Origin: Curvularia sp. ZM96
Taxonomy: Eukaryota > Ascomycota > Dothideomycetes > Pleosporales > Pleosporaceae
Direction: 5' to 3'
Length of the DNA stretch: 64,000 bases
NCBI GenBank assembly: GCA_022457065.1
Contig: JAJGBQ010000005.1
Span: 2,914,001 to 2,978,000, forward strand
The notes under the pieces were generated by a model. The model searched no databases and had not been told where the DNA came from. It worked only from the letters and a program-made list of their open reading frames with translations. Positions 10,783-22,261 of this stretch are shown here, piece by piece; positions within the stretch are counted from its first letter, which is position 1; the number at the start of each line of letters is the position of its first letter. A program made the translations under genes and the position numbers.

Positions 10783-12471
10783 TCAAACCTCAACACCATC
10801 AACCCCACCAACGCTGCTAACTAGCATATCCAACATACCCCTGACTTTCCACGCGTCCTGGCTCGCCTCGACCGTGACCTTGACCCGCTGCATGAGCGCC
10901 AAGACAAGATCGTCGACCTCCTCGCTGCGTCCAAGCTGGTCGGCGTACAGGTCCAACACCACGAGCGCCACGTCCGTCGTCAGCCGCGTAATGCGGTAGT
11001 CGGAGATATTCTTGATGCACCAGCGCAGAACAGGTTGCAGCGTTACCGAGTCGCGGTTGCTGAGGGCGGCGCGGAGAGCCGAGCGGTGACGCAGGGCGGT
11101 TAGGACCGTGATGGCTTGCATGCGTGCGTTTCCTTCCTGCAAGACTGGTTAGCATTGAAGGGTTCAGGAGAGGAGAAAGGGAAACCGTACCTTTGACTCG
11201 AGCACCATGTCCAAAGCCTGGGCATACATTCCTTTTCTCATGGCATGTGCCCATGGCTGTCCGTTGGTGATTTTTCCTCGCGCGTTGCCTTCAATGACAA
11301 TGTCGGCACTCTCGCCCGTAAAGTCCTTGCCTCTGACGCGCTTCTCCCACCCCTTTCCGCGCTTCCTCTTCTTGCTCTTGTCATACTCTTCGATTTTGCC
11401 CTCCATAAGCGCTTGCATCTCCTTTTCTCGCTCACGTGCCAGCGCCTTCTGCTCTCCTGAAAGATGTGTCTTGATCGACAGGAGACCAGATTGCATGCCT
11501 ACGGCGATATGACGATCCTCCTTCTGGCTAGGGATGATGTTGAGGGAAAGAATGGGCGAAGGGTATTTCAACCCGCCCACGACGTTCCAACCAGTGGTTT
11601 CGAAGACTTTGACGTGTCCATCAAGCGCACCAGAGAGAAGGCGCTCTCCATTGTTTGCCAAAGACAGCGCCGTGACGGTCTTCTGATGGTTTCGCAGCAT
11701 CTGGATGGGTTTTGCAGCCACAATGTCAAGGACACTGATGGTGTTGTCGGACGCGGCGAGAACGGCGGTCCCAGACGGCATGGGAAGGACAGCCTCGATA
11801 GGCGCTGCATGCTTGAAAACCATGACAGCTTTGCCGCCCACTCGCGAATCCCATAATCTGACGGTCTGGTCGTAACTTCCAGACACGAGCAGTCCACTTT
11901 GCGCAGGCATAAAAGTACCGCTGCGCACATAATCCTGATGTCCATCAAACTTCATTGTGCTCTTCTCGCTTGGCAGATCCCATAATCGCACGGTTCTGTC
12001 GTCCGAACAGCTCATCAACCCAGTCAGTTCTTGCGGGTTCCATTGTGTAACCCAGACAGGCTGCTTGTGCTCCTTCCATGTCTTCAAAATGGCCCTGCTC
12101 TTGACATCGAATGCTTGTATCACACCACTGTCTCCGCCTGCGACCAGGATGCGGCCATCGCGCCGGATGTTTCCCGAATGCGCAATATCGTCGACGCCGA
12201 AGCGCGAGATGGTCTTGACTACTTTCCGGGTCTTGGTCGAGAAGATTTGAACGCGCGATCCAGTTGTCACCGCAAACAGATCCTGCGTTGCAGAAAGCGC
12301 ATTCACGGGCTGGGGCGGCGGTATCGAGATGTGCGTTACGGGCGAAGAATGCTGCGAAGGGTCGAGGCGCAGCTCTGAGGCGAAAGAGTTCCAGTATTTT
12401 TGCTCCGACGTGAGCGTGGTTGGGCCCTTTGGCAGCTTCAAAGGCTGCAGTAGTTGTACTTCGGCGGCCAT
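10783..12471 (-). CDS. UTP15: UTP15, WD40 subunit of the small-subunit processome
   Basis: Exons join(12471..11191, 11136..10783) give 544 aa, close to yeast Utp15 (about 513 aa). Utp15 is part of the t-UTP/UtpA complex, which links rDNA transcription to early pre-18S rRNA processing in the nucleolus. An N-terminal beta-propeller of WD40 repeats spans about residues 40-340, with clear repeat ends such as VRLWDLPSE and VRLWDSRVGG. A basic linker (KSKKRKRGKGWEKRVRGKDF) leads to the helical Utp15 C-terminal domain, about 370-540. The single 54-nt intron (GTACGG...TTGCAG) falls in that domain in phase 0. Its promoter is shared with the homeodomain gene. Confidence 0.93.
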
Positions 12472-13055
12472 TGTGAGGATGGGCTGCGATCAGTGCGCGT
12501 GAGGTTGCTGCTCATGTCGCGAGCTTTTCGGGTGGGTTGAACTTTTCGGTGGAGCAACCATTGGCGCTAACGATATCGGGCAACGCCGCCTTTGCAGCTC
12601 GAATGCGGGCGCGGGCGCCGACGGTTTGGTTGATACATATTGCCTACAGGGCCCTCGAACATCCGTTCCTGTGCTGACCCGGTGGTCTATGTTTCGTCCA
12701 CTGTCCACTGCCCACGCGTCACAACTGCCCATCCTCTCTTTGTCGTCAACGTCTCTTCCGCATGCCAGCATCTGTTCAAAAGCGCGGCTGACTACCAGTG
12801 GTTGCCTGGAGGATCCGCGCGCCCACTTCATCATTCAATCAGGCCAGCAGCCACAGCTACGGTCATAGCCACACAATCTCTGCCTCGGTCCCGTCTCGTG
12901 GATAACCCGCCTCTGTCATGCGACCCTCACCTGTTGATTGTTGTTCTGTTTGTCTGTGCCTGGTTAAGCCACGAATGTCCGATTGCCTGTCGCCTGGCTA
13001 AGCCGTCGCTGGAGCCCACCTGGACCATCATTCCATCCAACCGTTACGCGTCAAG
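12472..13055. promoter_or_regulatory. Divergent promoter region of UTP15 and the homeodomain gene
   Basis: This 584-bp interval separates two start codons in divergent orientation. Several short frames cross it but none has protein-like composition. An untranslated 5' exon of the homeodomain gene could lie here; I cannot place one. Confidence 0.5.
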
Positions 13056-15769
13056 ATGAGTGGCAACGCGCTGGACAAGATCGACGAATTCTTCGACTTT
13101 GCTGCGCTTGAACACGATTCTGAGCTCCGCGCAATCGAGGCATCACATCAAAGAACAAGTCTACCCTTTCAACCTGCCGACAACGTCACTACTATGGACT
13201 GGGCTGTGAACCCAACAGCCATGACCCGTTCTGTGGATGCCACGCACTCCTGGAACGATTCTACGTACAGTGCTCCCGATGCTTCAATTGGCCAGACTGC
13301 TCAGCAGTTGCCATTGTTTCAGATTCCGCAATGGTCAGCACCTGTGAATGTCAACCCCGCCTCAGCCTCCCCACTTACTGGAGGCTCGTTCTCTGAGGAG
13401 GGTCCAGATTCCGCCCTCGCGCCATCATCATCGATTGGTACCTCGCACCCAGGATTCCTCTGTACCGAAAATGACAGTATACCTAATGCATGCCCATCTG
13501 AATCTTCGCCGTTATGGGAGCCTGAACCCACAGGACAGGCCATCACTTCTCCAGAACTGGTAGAATTAGCTGCCGACACAACCACTCCAACACAGCAAAT
13601 TCCCAATGCCAGCTGGAAGCCTGCATCTGCGAAACGTAAAGGTACCCAAAGTCGCATCCCTATTGAAGCGAAACAGATTCTGGAGGAAGAATTCGCCGCC
13701 AATGCATATCCCTGCTCATGGGAAATGGACATTATTGCTCACCAAGCCAACCTTGATGTCAAGAAGGTCCGTAACTGGTTCAACAATACCCGAGCAAGAA
13801 AGAAATGTGAAGGTGTGTGGGTATCAATATCTCATCAGTCAGTTTGCTTACTTCAGTAGACCCGGACGCCACAATGCGGTATGGTGCAACACTTGGAGAA
13901 TGCCATCTGGAGGCAAGACTTTCCAAAGACAGCCTAGAAAGTTTGGGTAAGCAGGCAGACAGCGCGCTATCGCCTCCACAACCCCCGTTAGCGGTATACC
14001 TTGCTCAGTCCTATCAAGAGGAAGACCTGGTGCTGTCTGCAGTACAAGCTGCTGTGTATGAGCACTCTATCAACGGAAGCTGCCAGGATGATACATGGTC
14101 ATCATCGAGGCAAGATCGTAGGGGCTCTGTCATTACTTCAATCGCTTCGTCCGAAGGCACTGCGCCGACTACCTATACAGTATCATCCAGCGGTAGTCGC
14201 AGTAATATCTCGTCTTTCGGTCGAGACCGGAGGCGCGGTAGACGTCGGATGGCATGGAAAGAGTCGCCTCGCCAGGCCATAAATGGTGTCAACAGCGCAG
14301 GCGAGCCACAGAAAGACTTGCCCTTTTTCTGCACTTTCTGTCCTCGGGCTTTCAAGACGAAATACGAGTGGATCCGGCACGAAGACTCAGTACATGCACT
14401 TCGAACTACTTGGATATGCTGTGACACGAAACCAGCCGCCGTCTTAGAAATATGCCCTTTTTGTGGCCAGACCTGTCCCGATGATGCGCACATGGCTGGA
14501 CACAGGTACCAGCAATGCCGGAGCAAGCCTGAATCCCAGCGGACTTTCTATCGGCGCGACCACTTCATTCAGCATCTGCATCACGTACACTTTGGAAACA
14601 GTAAACATCCATCTGTGCGGGTCGGATGCCAGGCGCGATTACTGGCGGCCGAGGGGCACAACTTTGGTTGCAAAGATCTCACAATGAAGTGGCGTCGCTT
14701 CGGTGCTCCCATGAAGATCGATGACCCTATGCTTCACTGTGGATTTTGTGGAAAAAAGTCAAAAGACTGGTCTGAAAGGTGTGAGCACGTTGCCGAGCAT
14801 CTTATCGCACGTGAAGTCGACCGTGCTGTTTGGTGGACTGAACGCAAAGAGAACCACTTAGAAAACCTTTACTCGGCATCACCGTACGAGTCTTTCCGTT
14901 GTCGATACTGCCAGAAGGTGTTCACAGACGTGAAGGAGATGATTGAACATTCTCATTGCCGCGTCTGGAGCTGTCGATTTCTGCGAAGCTTCGACGATCT
15001 TGCTGCCGACATTGCGGGACCTCCATTGGGAACTGAGTTTCCTTCGGCGAAGGGACACCACTGTCATTTGTGCGGCGTGGGATACCGCACATTCCCCGTG
15101 GAGCATGCTGAGCATCAACATCGATACAGGTCATGCAACCAAGAGTTTTACACATCCGAAGACGCTTTTCTCCAACATCTGCATAATTTCCATGGTGCTT
15201 CTCCGCCTGCGCTGCTACGAGGAAATGGTGTTATCGAGCAGAGTTTCATGCGTAACAAGGGTGGCTCGTTTGAGCCAGTCGAGTTCAACGAGAGCTGGCA
15301 GCCGTGTGTCATGGATCTCGACGTTGCGTCTGTCAGCCCCTTTGTTGCAGACAACACTCAACCATCTCGCCCATCTACGCAGAAGAAAACACAACTGCAG
15401 GCAAGAAAGTCCCTTTCTGTCTCTAAGAAACCACGAGAAGCCGCGCAGGCTGCGCAAAAGACACGCAGACAGCGGTCAAGCAGTGCTGCATCGAAGGCCG
15501 AGAGCAACAGTCCCCGCTTCTTTCGACTCGACACTCATATACCTCTACTTTCTTCGCGTATATTCTACTCTCGACATGGCAAAGCCTCGAGCTTGCCGAA
15601 GGACAGCCAGACATCGATAGAAGAGATGCCCAAGCCACACATTGCTACATTGGTCATGAGTGCAGGTCTTGTCAGCATGGCGCCTGCGCGTTGGATTATT
15701 CGTCCAGCGAGAGATTTAGTCAGCGGGATGGTGGAGCTTACTCTTAATGACGAACCGGGTTCGGACTAG
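13056..15769 (+). CDS. Homeodomain plus C2H2 zinc-finger transcription factor
   Basis: Exons join(13056..13812, 13857..15769) give 889 aa. Residues about 190-250 are a homeodomain whose third helix reads KKVRNWFNNTRARKK; the WFNNTRA core is the TALE/KN-like type found in fungi. Residues 253-400 are disordered. A chain of cysteine/histidine fingers occupies about 411-700. Examples are CTFCPRAF with paired His, CPFCGQTC, CGFCGKKSKD, CRYCQKVF and CHLCGVGYRTF, each followed by His residues at C2H2 or variant spacing. The C terminus is basic and Ser-rich. It is expected to be a nuclear DNA-binding regulator; its target is unknown. The only intron is 44 nt, directly after the homeodomain, with a tandem CAGTAG acceptor. 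Using the second AG removes one residue (888 aa). Without splicing, the protein would stop at 267 aa just after the homeodomain. Confidence 0.88.
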
Positions 15770-16015
15770 AGTTTGCAAGACAGGAAGTGATATGTAGTTA
15801 TTCACACATGCATGAGGCTCGTAGATCGAGCTAGGCAAGAAAAGTTATAATCGTGTCGAGATATCAAGAACTGTTCAAACAGTGTACCTTTTCTCGTATT
15901 TGAGCAACGAGATAAAAAGGACACAAAATATATTCGTGTATTCTTCGCCATCATGCATTCGTCAATCATGGTTTGCTCGCCTGGTCGAAGCTCCCCTTCG
16001 CGCTCCCTACTCCAT

Positions 16016-17637
16016 TTACAGAGACTCGAGAACACGCACATCGCTCATGGTATCAAAGGGTATCACATTGCTTGCAGCATCATTACGCAGTGCCCACTGC
16101 AGCGTCTTCTCCAGAATCCGCCGTCCAGTGTGTTCAAGTTGTAACCTGTAAGAAAAAAGCCATTAGCCCCCGTTTTGGATCGATCAACTTGCAATCTTCT
16201 TGGAGAAGGATTCAGGGATATCAGCACATAGGGTATCAATCACAACTCACCAGTGTCCCGCACCCTTAACAAGAACCACCTGACTCCCCTTGACCAAAAA
16301 GTCGCGCGCATTCTCCAGCGCCAGCCGCTGATCAAACGCCGGTTCATACTGACCCATGAGAAGCGTAGCAGGCGCCTTGAGAGCTCCTTTCGGTGCAGTA
16401 TTCGCCAGCGGACCGGCCGCGGAACCAGACGAATACGTCGACGAAGAAGCCGCGCCGGAAGAAATGTTATACAAAGCAGCCGTAATCTCTAGTGACTTTT
16501 CCCACGCCCCGAAAAAGAGGTTCTCGCGGTAAATGCGGATTTTCTCTGCCATGCCGCGGTCGGGGAGGCGGTCGCGGAGCGAATTGGGGTAGGTGTCGCC
16601 GTTGAGCGTTTTCGTCTGAAGCTGTGCGGTTGCAGGGCCGGTGGAACAGGCCATTGCTTCTGCGGCTTCGACGGGGTCGATGGGCACGCCTTTCTTGAGA
16701 GATTGATCTGGCTGGCCTTTGCCTAGGCTGTGGAGGATACGTAGGAACCAGTAGTTGCCGAATGTGGAGAAGGTGTTGCGGAAAGGCCATGGAAGGTGGA
16801 AAATGAAGATGTAGAAAGAGCGTTTGAATTGGCCTGTGATGGGCTTGAGGGCATTGAGGCCGTTCTTTAGTAGACGCGTGTTGAGTGGGGATGAGACCCA
16901 GGTGTGTAGCATTTGTTTTGCAAGGAGGATTCTGTGCTGCGCGTTGGATTCCATTTGTCCTGGTATCACGCCACCAGTTATAATCCAGTGGTCCGCAAGC
17001 ACATGCGCTTCTGACGCCAGGCGAGCGCTGACAATGGAGCCCCAGTCGTGGGCTACAGCTACTGTCTTCTTGCCTTCTTGTATGTACTGTGAGCGTATGT
17101 GGATCATGAATTCGCTCATTGCCTCGAGCATTTCGGTCGGTCCGTAGGATGGAAGACTATCTGAGCCACCGTAGCCGGGGAGATCGACGGCAACCAGAAT
17201 GGTGTCTTGTTGGAGCGAGGGAGATTGGAGAAGATGCCGCCATATGAGGTAGGAATCAGGGAAGCCTGGTTGGAATTGTTAGATTGTTGTTTTTCTTTCA
17301 AAAAGGACCACCATAGTCTCTCTACAGTTTACATACCATGTATAAAAACTGCGACATTCTTCGCTTTGGTCGACCCATCTCCCTCATATACAACATAGTG
17401 TATCCGCAGCCCAGCACTCGTCTCAAAGAAGGCGTGTCTAAAACCCGGCAGCGGCTCGCGATCTAGACTCCAGAACTTTTCTTGAGCAGCAGCTAATTCG
17501 CGCTTCTCCGCTGCACTGTCTCTTGCCCAGAGCGCGCCATTCTTGACCGCCGCTATCGTGTAAACCTGCGCGAGACTCGCCAGCCCAAACGTGAGCTTGA
17601 ACCCGCTCCAGGCCAGGTTGCCCAGTGGCCCAGTCAT
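16016..17637 (-). CDS. Alpha/beta hydrolase, epoxide-hydrolase-like
   Basis: Exons join(17637..17337, 17265..16251, 16145..16016) give 481 aa. A hydrophobic segment at about residues 8-30 could anchor the protein in a membrane. The hydrolase fold starts near residue 90 with the oxyanion-hole motif FIHGFPDS. The nucleophile elbow reads VAVAHDWGS, so the nucleophile is Asp as in epoxide hydrolases and haloalkane dehalogenases, not Ser as in esterases. A cap region follows, and the catalytic His is likely in KGAGHW near residue 438. All three splice junctions close in frame; the second intron runs through the codon of the Trp in GHW. The substrate cannot be read from sequence. An alternative is a non-epoxide member of the same Asp-nucleophile clan. 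Confidence 0.85.
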
Positions 17638-18673
17638 ACTTCAGTGTGCTATGAGAAATAAAACACAGACGAGATTGTTCTGATCCGAGAGACGAGGAAT
17701 TGAAGTATGAGGAAAGAAAAAAAGAAAAAAGAAAGAGCGTATAGATTACGAAAAGTAGCAGCAGTCGCAGTGATGATTTGTAGTAGCTACACAATCCCAG
17801 CTCACAAGCTATACCGCAGCAGGTTTAAAAAAAACCAGTGTTGTACTACAACAATCGTAGAGTGATAGAGAGAGCTCAAAAACTTAGTTCTTTGTTCTCT
17901 GGTTAGAGTAACAAAACCTCACGTCGCGTGCTATCTACCCCCACCACCCCGCACCCGAGCCAACACACAGACACACACGTGAATCCTCTAAAAAAAATCC
18001 TAGGAAAAGAGCAACGGCAGGTTGATTGGGCTATGCAGATCGTTGCACAACGCCGTATTTCGCCTTCTGCTTCGCGTGCCTCAGTCGAAGTTGACGCGGG
18101 CAATGCAGCGAAGATCCAGGGTCCAAACCGAGTGGCGTTGTTGCTCGCCCCGTACTTGTTGGTTAGTTGATTGGAGGACACAAGGGACGGGGGTATGACG
18201 CTATTGGCTATAGCTTTTGCTTGATATTGTCCTTGCTTTGTCCTCCGTGGTGCTTGTGGTTACAGATAGGTAGATCCTGTTCTGTGATTCGCTAAGGGGG
18301 AAGCCGAGGGACGCTGAGATGGTGATTGACGTTGCTGATCGAGGCTACTGGGGTGTCTGGCGCAGAATGAGTAGGGAGTAGTAATGCCATTCAGCCTTTT
18401 GTATGAATATGAATTTGGTAGCTTCACCACAAATGCTGTGGCTGGGCCATATATACAGTATTGCAATAGAGAGAACAAAACTCCGACACATACGCGTTCA
18501 GAATCACAGTCCCGCTGTGGCCAAGAATCGACAATACGTCCTCCTGCATCGTGACATCGCAATGTCGGGTATCATAATTTCTCGCCATTCAACCATCTCA
18601 TCCTCTGAACCAAAGGCTCAAGCCGATTCAAGGCCTTCACGCCATCCCTCTGCCCCCAGTTCAATCTCACAAC
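17638..18673. other. Intergenic interval upstream of the hydrolase
   Basis: This 1-kb stretch holds the promoter of the alpha/beta hydrolase and the 3' flank of the coiled-coil gene. A CACGTG hexamer sits in an AC-rich run near 17976, about 340 bp upstream of the hydrolase start. A 92-codon frame at 17903-18181 (minus) and a 100-codon frame at 18260-18562 (minus) have unconvincing composition. No RNA gene is recognised. Confidence 0.5.
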
Positions 18674-19234
18674 TCATCGCCTTTTCCCCTTAACCCTTTC
18701 CATAACCCTCAACTCGGCACTCCGCTGCAACCTCAGATCCTCCAATTCCCTCTCCACCAGCTTGTTCTTCTCCACAATTTCTTTCCTCCTCTCCATTCGC
18801 TCCCTGGCCTCTTCGAGCTTACTCCTCACCATGTCCTCGACTACCCTTTCCAGCTGCCCCGCATCCTCGATACTATGCTCTGCGATAAACCTATCTGCAA
18901 ACTCCTGAACCGTATGTGGCGATGGCCCTGGTCCGCCGGTATGGTATCCGTTCTTGTGAGTAAGGTATAGACCCGGTATGGCGGAGCTGTGAGTGCGTAG
19001 GTGCGAAGAGAGTGGTATGGGTAGTTGTGAAGCGGGTATTGTAGGTATGTCTTCAGAGGGCTTCCGTGGTGATGGTGCAGACGGTGGGTTGAGGATAAGT
19101 TCCATCAGGCTATTTTCGAAGGCTTCGTCGTAACGCACGGTCGAAGGAGAGAAGTCGACCATGGGTGATGTAAGTTCCGGCTCGTCGCGTGGCGTCAGCG
19201 GCGCGTTGCTCATTATCGTATCTTCGTTGCTCAT
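18674..19234 (-). CDS. Small coiled-coil protein of unknown function (186 aa)
   Basis: One uninterrupted frame encodes 186 aa from ATG 19234; a second Met at residue 8 is also possible. I do not recognise the family. Residues 1-85 are Pro/Ser-rich and probably disordered. A short segment follows with PGLYLTHKNGYHTGGPGPSP. From about residue 110 to the end the protein is a charged helix (QLERVVEDMVRSKLEEARER and on), very likely a coiled coil, ending in the basic KGKRR. No signal peptide or membrane segment is present. The clean composition and divergent pairing with SF3b10 across 246 bp support a real gene. Confidence 0.7.
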   Translation of the reverse strand: MSNEDTIMSNAPLTPRDEPELTSPMVDFSPSTVRYDEAFENSLMELILNPPSAPSPRKPSEDIPTIPASQLPIPLSSHLRTHSSAIPGLYLTHKNGYHTGGPGPSPHTVQEFADRFIAEHSIEDAGQLERVVEDMVRSKLEEARERMERRKEIVEKNKLVERELEDLRLQRSAELRVMERVKGKRR

Positions 19235-19271
19235 GATGAATTCCGGGTGTTGATTTGCGATGCTTTCGCGA

Positions 19272-19277
19272 CACGTG
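19272..19277. promoter_or_regulatory. CACGTG E-box in the divergent promoter before SF3b10
   Basis: A palindromic CACGTG in the context ACACGTGA lies about 204 bp before the SF3b10 start and 38 bp before the start of the 186-aa gene. It matches the core bound by basic helix-loop-helix proteins such as Cbf1; function is inferred from the motif only. Confidence 0.35.
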
Positions 19278-19480
19278 ATTTTCGAAAAGATTGTTTATGC
19301 GACTACTTGGGTGTTGTGGAGTGGTAGGGATAGTGATGAGAGCGGTTGCGACGAGTGAGCTGAAGCGTCATGACTAAGCCCTGACTTCCTCTTCGCGCAT
19401 TTCGGCGATCACCACGCTCTCAACTCCTGCAAACCAAGAATCTCCAAACATAATCCCGAATCTCTCTCTTTACCCCAGCC

Positions 19481-19791
19481 ATGGCCGACAAACTCCGCGC
19501 ACAGCAACAACTTGAAGCGCTTCAAGCCCGCTACATCGGTATCGGCAGCGCAGACACGACCAAACACGAGTGGACATCCAACATTGCGCGCGACTCGCTC
19601 TCGAGTTACGTCGGACATCCGCCACTTCTGCAGTACATGAGCATCGGACTAGGACAGCCGCGCGAAAAGACAAGGCTGCAGCTGCTAGAGAGAATGGTCA
19701 GGCCTGTTGGGCCGCCGCCTGAGGTGAGCAAAGCAGGAGAAAAAGATGTGCTCGAGCGCAGATGCTAACAGACGTGCAGCAACAAGATTGA
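19481..19791 (+). CDS. SF3b10/SF3B5, small subunit of the SF3b splicing complex
   Basis: Exons join(19481..19723, 19780..19791) give 84 aa, matching human SF3B5 (86 aa) and yeast Ysf3 (85 aa). The protein is a helical subunit of SF3b within the U2 snRNP. It helps hold SF3B1 and SF3B3 together during branch-site recognition. Diagnostic sequence includes LEALQARYIGIGSADTTKHEW, SYVGHPPLLQYMSIG and RLQLLERMVRP. The last exon is only 12 nt and encodes Gln-Gln-Asp-stop. The 56-nt intron begins GTGAGC and ends GTGCAG. Reading through it would add an unrelated tail, so splicing is needed for the usual length. Confidence 0.93.
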
Positions 19792-20151
19792 GGCAGGTTG
19801 CGCTCGAATGTGATTTGAATGAAACAAAAAAAAGCTACTTCACTACGCAAAGGAGAAAGAGGCAAAGGTCACTCCAATATCGACACGACGAGTGGATGCA
19901 AGGAGACTAGTCATGGCGACGCGGAGCCCATCAACCGGCTACGTGCTACTTATTTGAAACGGCTCAAAGCTGGTTCTACAGACATGCTCAGATTCATAGC
20001 AAACGCCGGGAGCGGGTGACGAGAGGTATACACATACACACATACACGCACACCGTAACTCTAATGAAGATAGCCCTGCTACCATGGCCAAAGTGGAGGT
20101 CAAATGATGATTCCATGCCCAACCTGTTCTCTTTCGTGATGTTTCTTATCT
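19792..20151. other. Convergent intergenic interval
   Basis: A 360-bp stretch between the stop codons of SF3b10 and the ankyrin gene, with a CA-rich run near 20026-20052. No feature is supported beyond 3' untranslated sequence. Confidence 0.5.
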
Positions 20152-20809
20152 TCAATCGCTGTCACTGGCGCTGCCTGCAGGGCCGTCGTCGTCATCTTCG
20201 ACGATATCTCCACCAGCCTGGATAGCAAACTCTCCCTTCTGCAGCATGCTCCTCAACTCGGTGTTGCGCGGGTCGACCAACTCTACCGGCTTGAGCTTCG
20301 CCTTGTTCCGTATTCTGGGATCGCATCCTGCGTCTAGAAGCATGGCGACGATGGACTGGCCGTGGGGCCAGACGTCTTTTTCGAGCGAGTTGACGTAGCG
20401 TACGGCTTTGTGGAGGGGCGTGTCCTGTTCCATGCGGTCGATCTCGTCAATCTCGAGGCCTTCTTGGTCGAGCAGCATGTCGATGACTTCGACTGGAGAG
20501 TGCGTTAGCATGTGGGCGCTGCCTGTGGCCGGGGGCACTCACAGCTTCCGTAGGTGGCGGCAATGTGAAGGCAGCCGTTGCCTAGGCCATCGCGCGCGTT
20601 GTTCAGTATATCTGCGACATAGTCGGCCGGCTTCTTGCCCGCCTTGGTGGCGGCAGAATTCAGTTCGGCCAGCGTTTCCTCGAGCAGTTCGGTGTTGTTG
20701 CGTCGGCAGGCTTCCAGAACGAGTTCACGAGGAGAGGCTCCCTGCAGTTGGCTGTCAGCGCTGGCCGTTGGGGATGCCTGGACCATGTACATACGTCTTG
20801 GTCGGCCAT
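20152..20809 (-). CDS. Small ankyrin-repeat protein, YAR1-like
   Basis: Exons join(20809..20795, 20741..20543, 20492..20152) give 184 aa. The first exon is only 15 nt and encodes MADQD. Two or three ankyrin repeats are visible: GLGNGCLHIAATYGSFEVID, then DTPLHKAVRYVN, then a third with AMLLDAGCDPRIRNKA. The C terminus is strongly acidic (EDDDDGPAGSASDSD). Size, repeat layout and acidic tail resemble the yeast Rps3 chaperone Yar1 and a small fungal ankyrin family; this is a resemblance, not proof of orthology. Introns are 53 and 50 nt with GTATGT and GTGAGT donors. The two junctions restore the first ankyrin repeat, which supports the model strongly. Confidence 0.85.
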
Positions 20810-21296
20810 GTTGAGAAAATGCCGTGGGTGCTCGCAGTGACTGGACAAGGGCGTGTGGCTGACAGTCGGGCACAGCAACGCGTGAATGTTTCGTTGACTT
20901 GTTTGGCGGGGTACTTCGGAAGTGCTAACGGAAACAAGGTGACAGGGCCAAGGGCGGTGAAGAGCGGGATGCTGTTGTTCGCGTATGCGACAAAAAGCTG
21001 CGATAGAGGCGGCGAAACAGTGTTGTAGTTGCTTACACAGTTAGGTAGCTACCTAGTAGCACACACGCACTCTCTCACACCCAACCCCCGAACCAGATGC
21101 ATAAGCTTCGCTACCTGAGACGGCCCAGTAATGGCCACCCAAGTGCCCGTCGCCCAGAGGCCCATGGCGTGGCTGCGTCCTCGCCGCCCCGCACTTTTCC
21201 TATCCCGGCCTTAGCGCCCAGGGTCCCGCCATAATCTTTTGACCATCGACTTCGAGATCGCGTTTTGCTCGCAAAGTCACAACCACACGGCCCGTC
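20810..21296. promoter_or_regulatory. Divergent promoter region of the ankyrin gene and RPC11
   Basis: This 487-bp interval lies between two divergent start codons. No clear core-promoter element or additional gene is seen. Confidence 0.5.
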
Positions 21297-21887
21297 ATGT
21301 TGCTTTGTAAGTGTAGCATATTCCCGTTTTGCCAACCGCGTCGCTGCTGTTTTCAAGCTCTGTAGATATAGCGCTCTTTTGTCCTTTACCAGTCACAGCT
21401 AACAAGCAACCGCTCCAGTCTGCCCAACATGCAGCAACATGCTGCGCGTCTCTCCCGTACCACCCGGCGACCCTACGACCGAAGATTTTGTCGGCCAGAA
21501 CCGTTTTGAGTGTCTGACCTGTCCGTACCACTTTGTCATCCAAAAGCGCTACTACGAGCGCAAATACATGAAGAAGAAGGAAGTCGAGGATATCCTGGGA
21601 GGAAAAGGCGCTTGGGACAATGTTGACAAGACCGAAGGTAAAGCCGTCCGAGGACTCTCTTGCCTCAGTCGCAAAGGATATGGGTCGCTGACAACAGAAA
21701 CACAGTACAATGTCCAAATGAGAAGTGCAGGAATCACGAGGCATACTGGTACCAGCTGCAGATTCGCAGTGCTGACGAGCCTATGACTGCTTTCTACAAG
21801 GTTGGTTGTGCCTATAATATGGCTGTATGCGAAGCCCCTGCTAATATCTCATAGTGCACCCAATGCGCCAAGGAGTGGCGAGAGTAA
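21297..21887 (+). CDS. RPC11: RNA polymerase III subunit C11 (RPC10/RPC11)
   Basis: Exons join(21297..21306, 21419..21637, 21706..21800, 21855..21887) give 118 aa, against 108-110 aa in human and yeast. C11 gives RNA polymerase III its RNA-cleavage activity and is needed for termination and reinitiation. The N-terminal zinc ribbon has FCPTCSNML and CLTCPYHF. The C-terminal TFIIS-like ribbon has CPNEKC and, in the last exon, CTQC. The acidic Asp-Glu pair that acts in cleavage is in RSADEP. The first exon is 10 nt and encodes MLL plus one base. The third junction uses the acceptor AACACAG, not the AG eight bases upstream, because only that choice restores VQCPNEKC. Confidence 0.93.
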
Positions 21888-22261
21888 AGCACTACTGCCA
21901 CAACAAACATGCATTTGAGGAGTTCGGGAGCAGTTTCATTCTCTAGTATACCCCGGTTAGTTCGTTGCAAACAGGAAAATACCATCAGTCCTACGACATG
22001 TTTTGATCCGACTATTCATTGATTGTTTCAAAAAAAAAACTAGCTTGAGCGTCCATGAATGAAGATGGAAAATTCACCATGGCTACATGAAAACAATAAA
22101 ACTAACCCCTGAAGAAAATGATTTGAAGAAAAGAAGCAGGTGAAAGGGAGCATATGCCATAAACCTGACCAGTCCATACAAGCTTCGCTGCTTGCCGAGA
22201 CGGTACACATGTTGAAAATAACCCATCATTCCCTTGAGCCAGAGGGCCAGCACCATCCAAC
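21888..22261. other. Convergent intergenic interval
   Basis: A 374-bp AT-rich stretch between the stop codons of RPC11 and the Zn2Cys6 gene. Poly-A runs at 22029-22038 and an AATAAA near 22096 fit 3' untranslated sequence. Confidence 0.5.

Noticed and set aside
17903..18181. 92-codon minus-strand frame upstream of the alpha/beta hydrolase
   Set aside because: Some protein-like beginning, but the second half is low quality, no homologue comes to mind and no intron model improves it.
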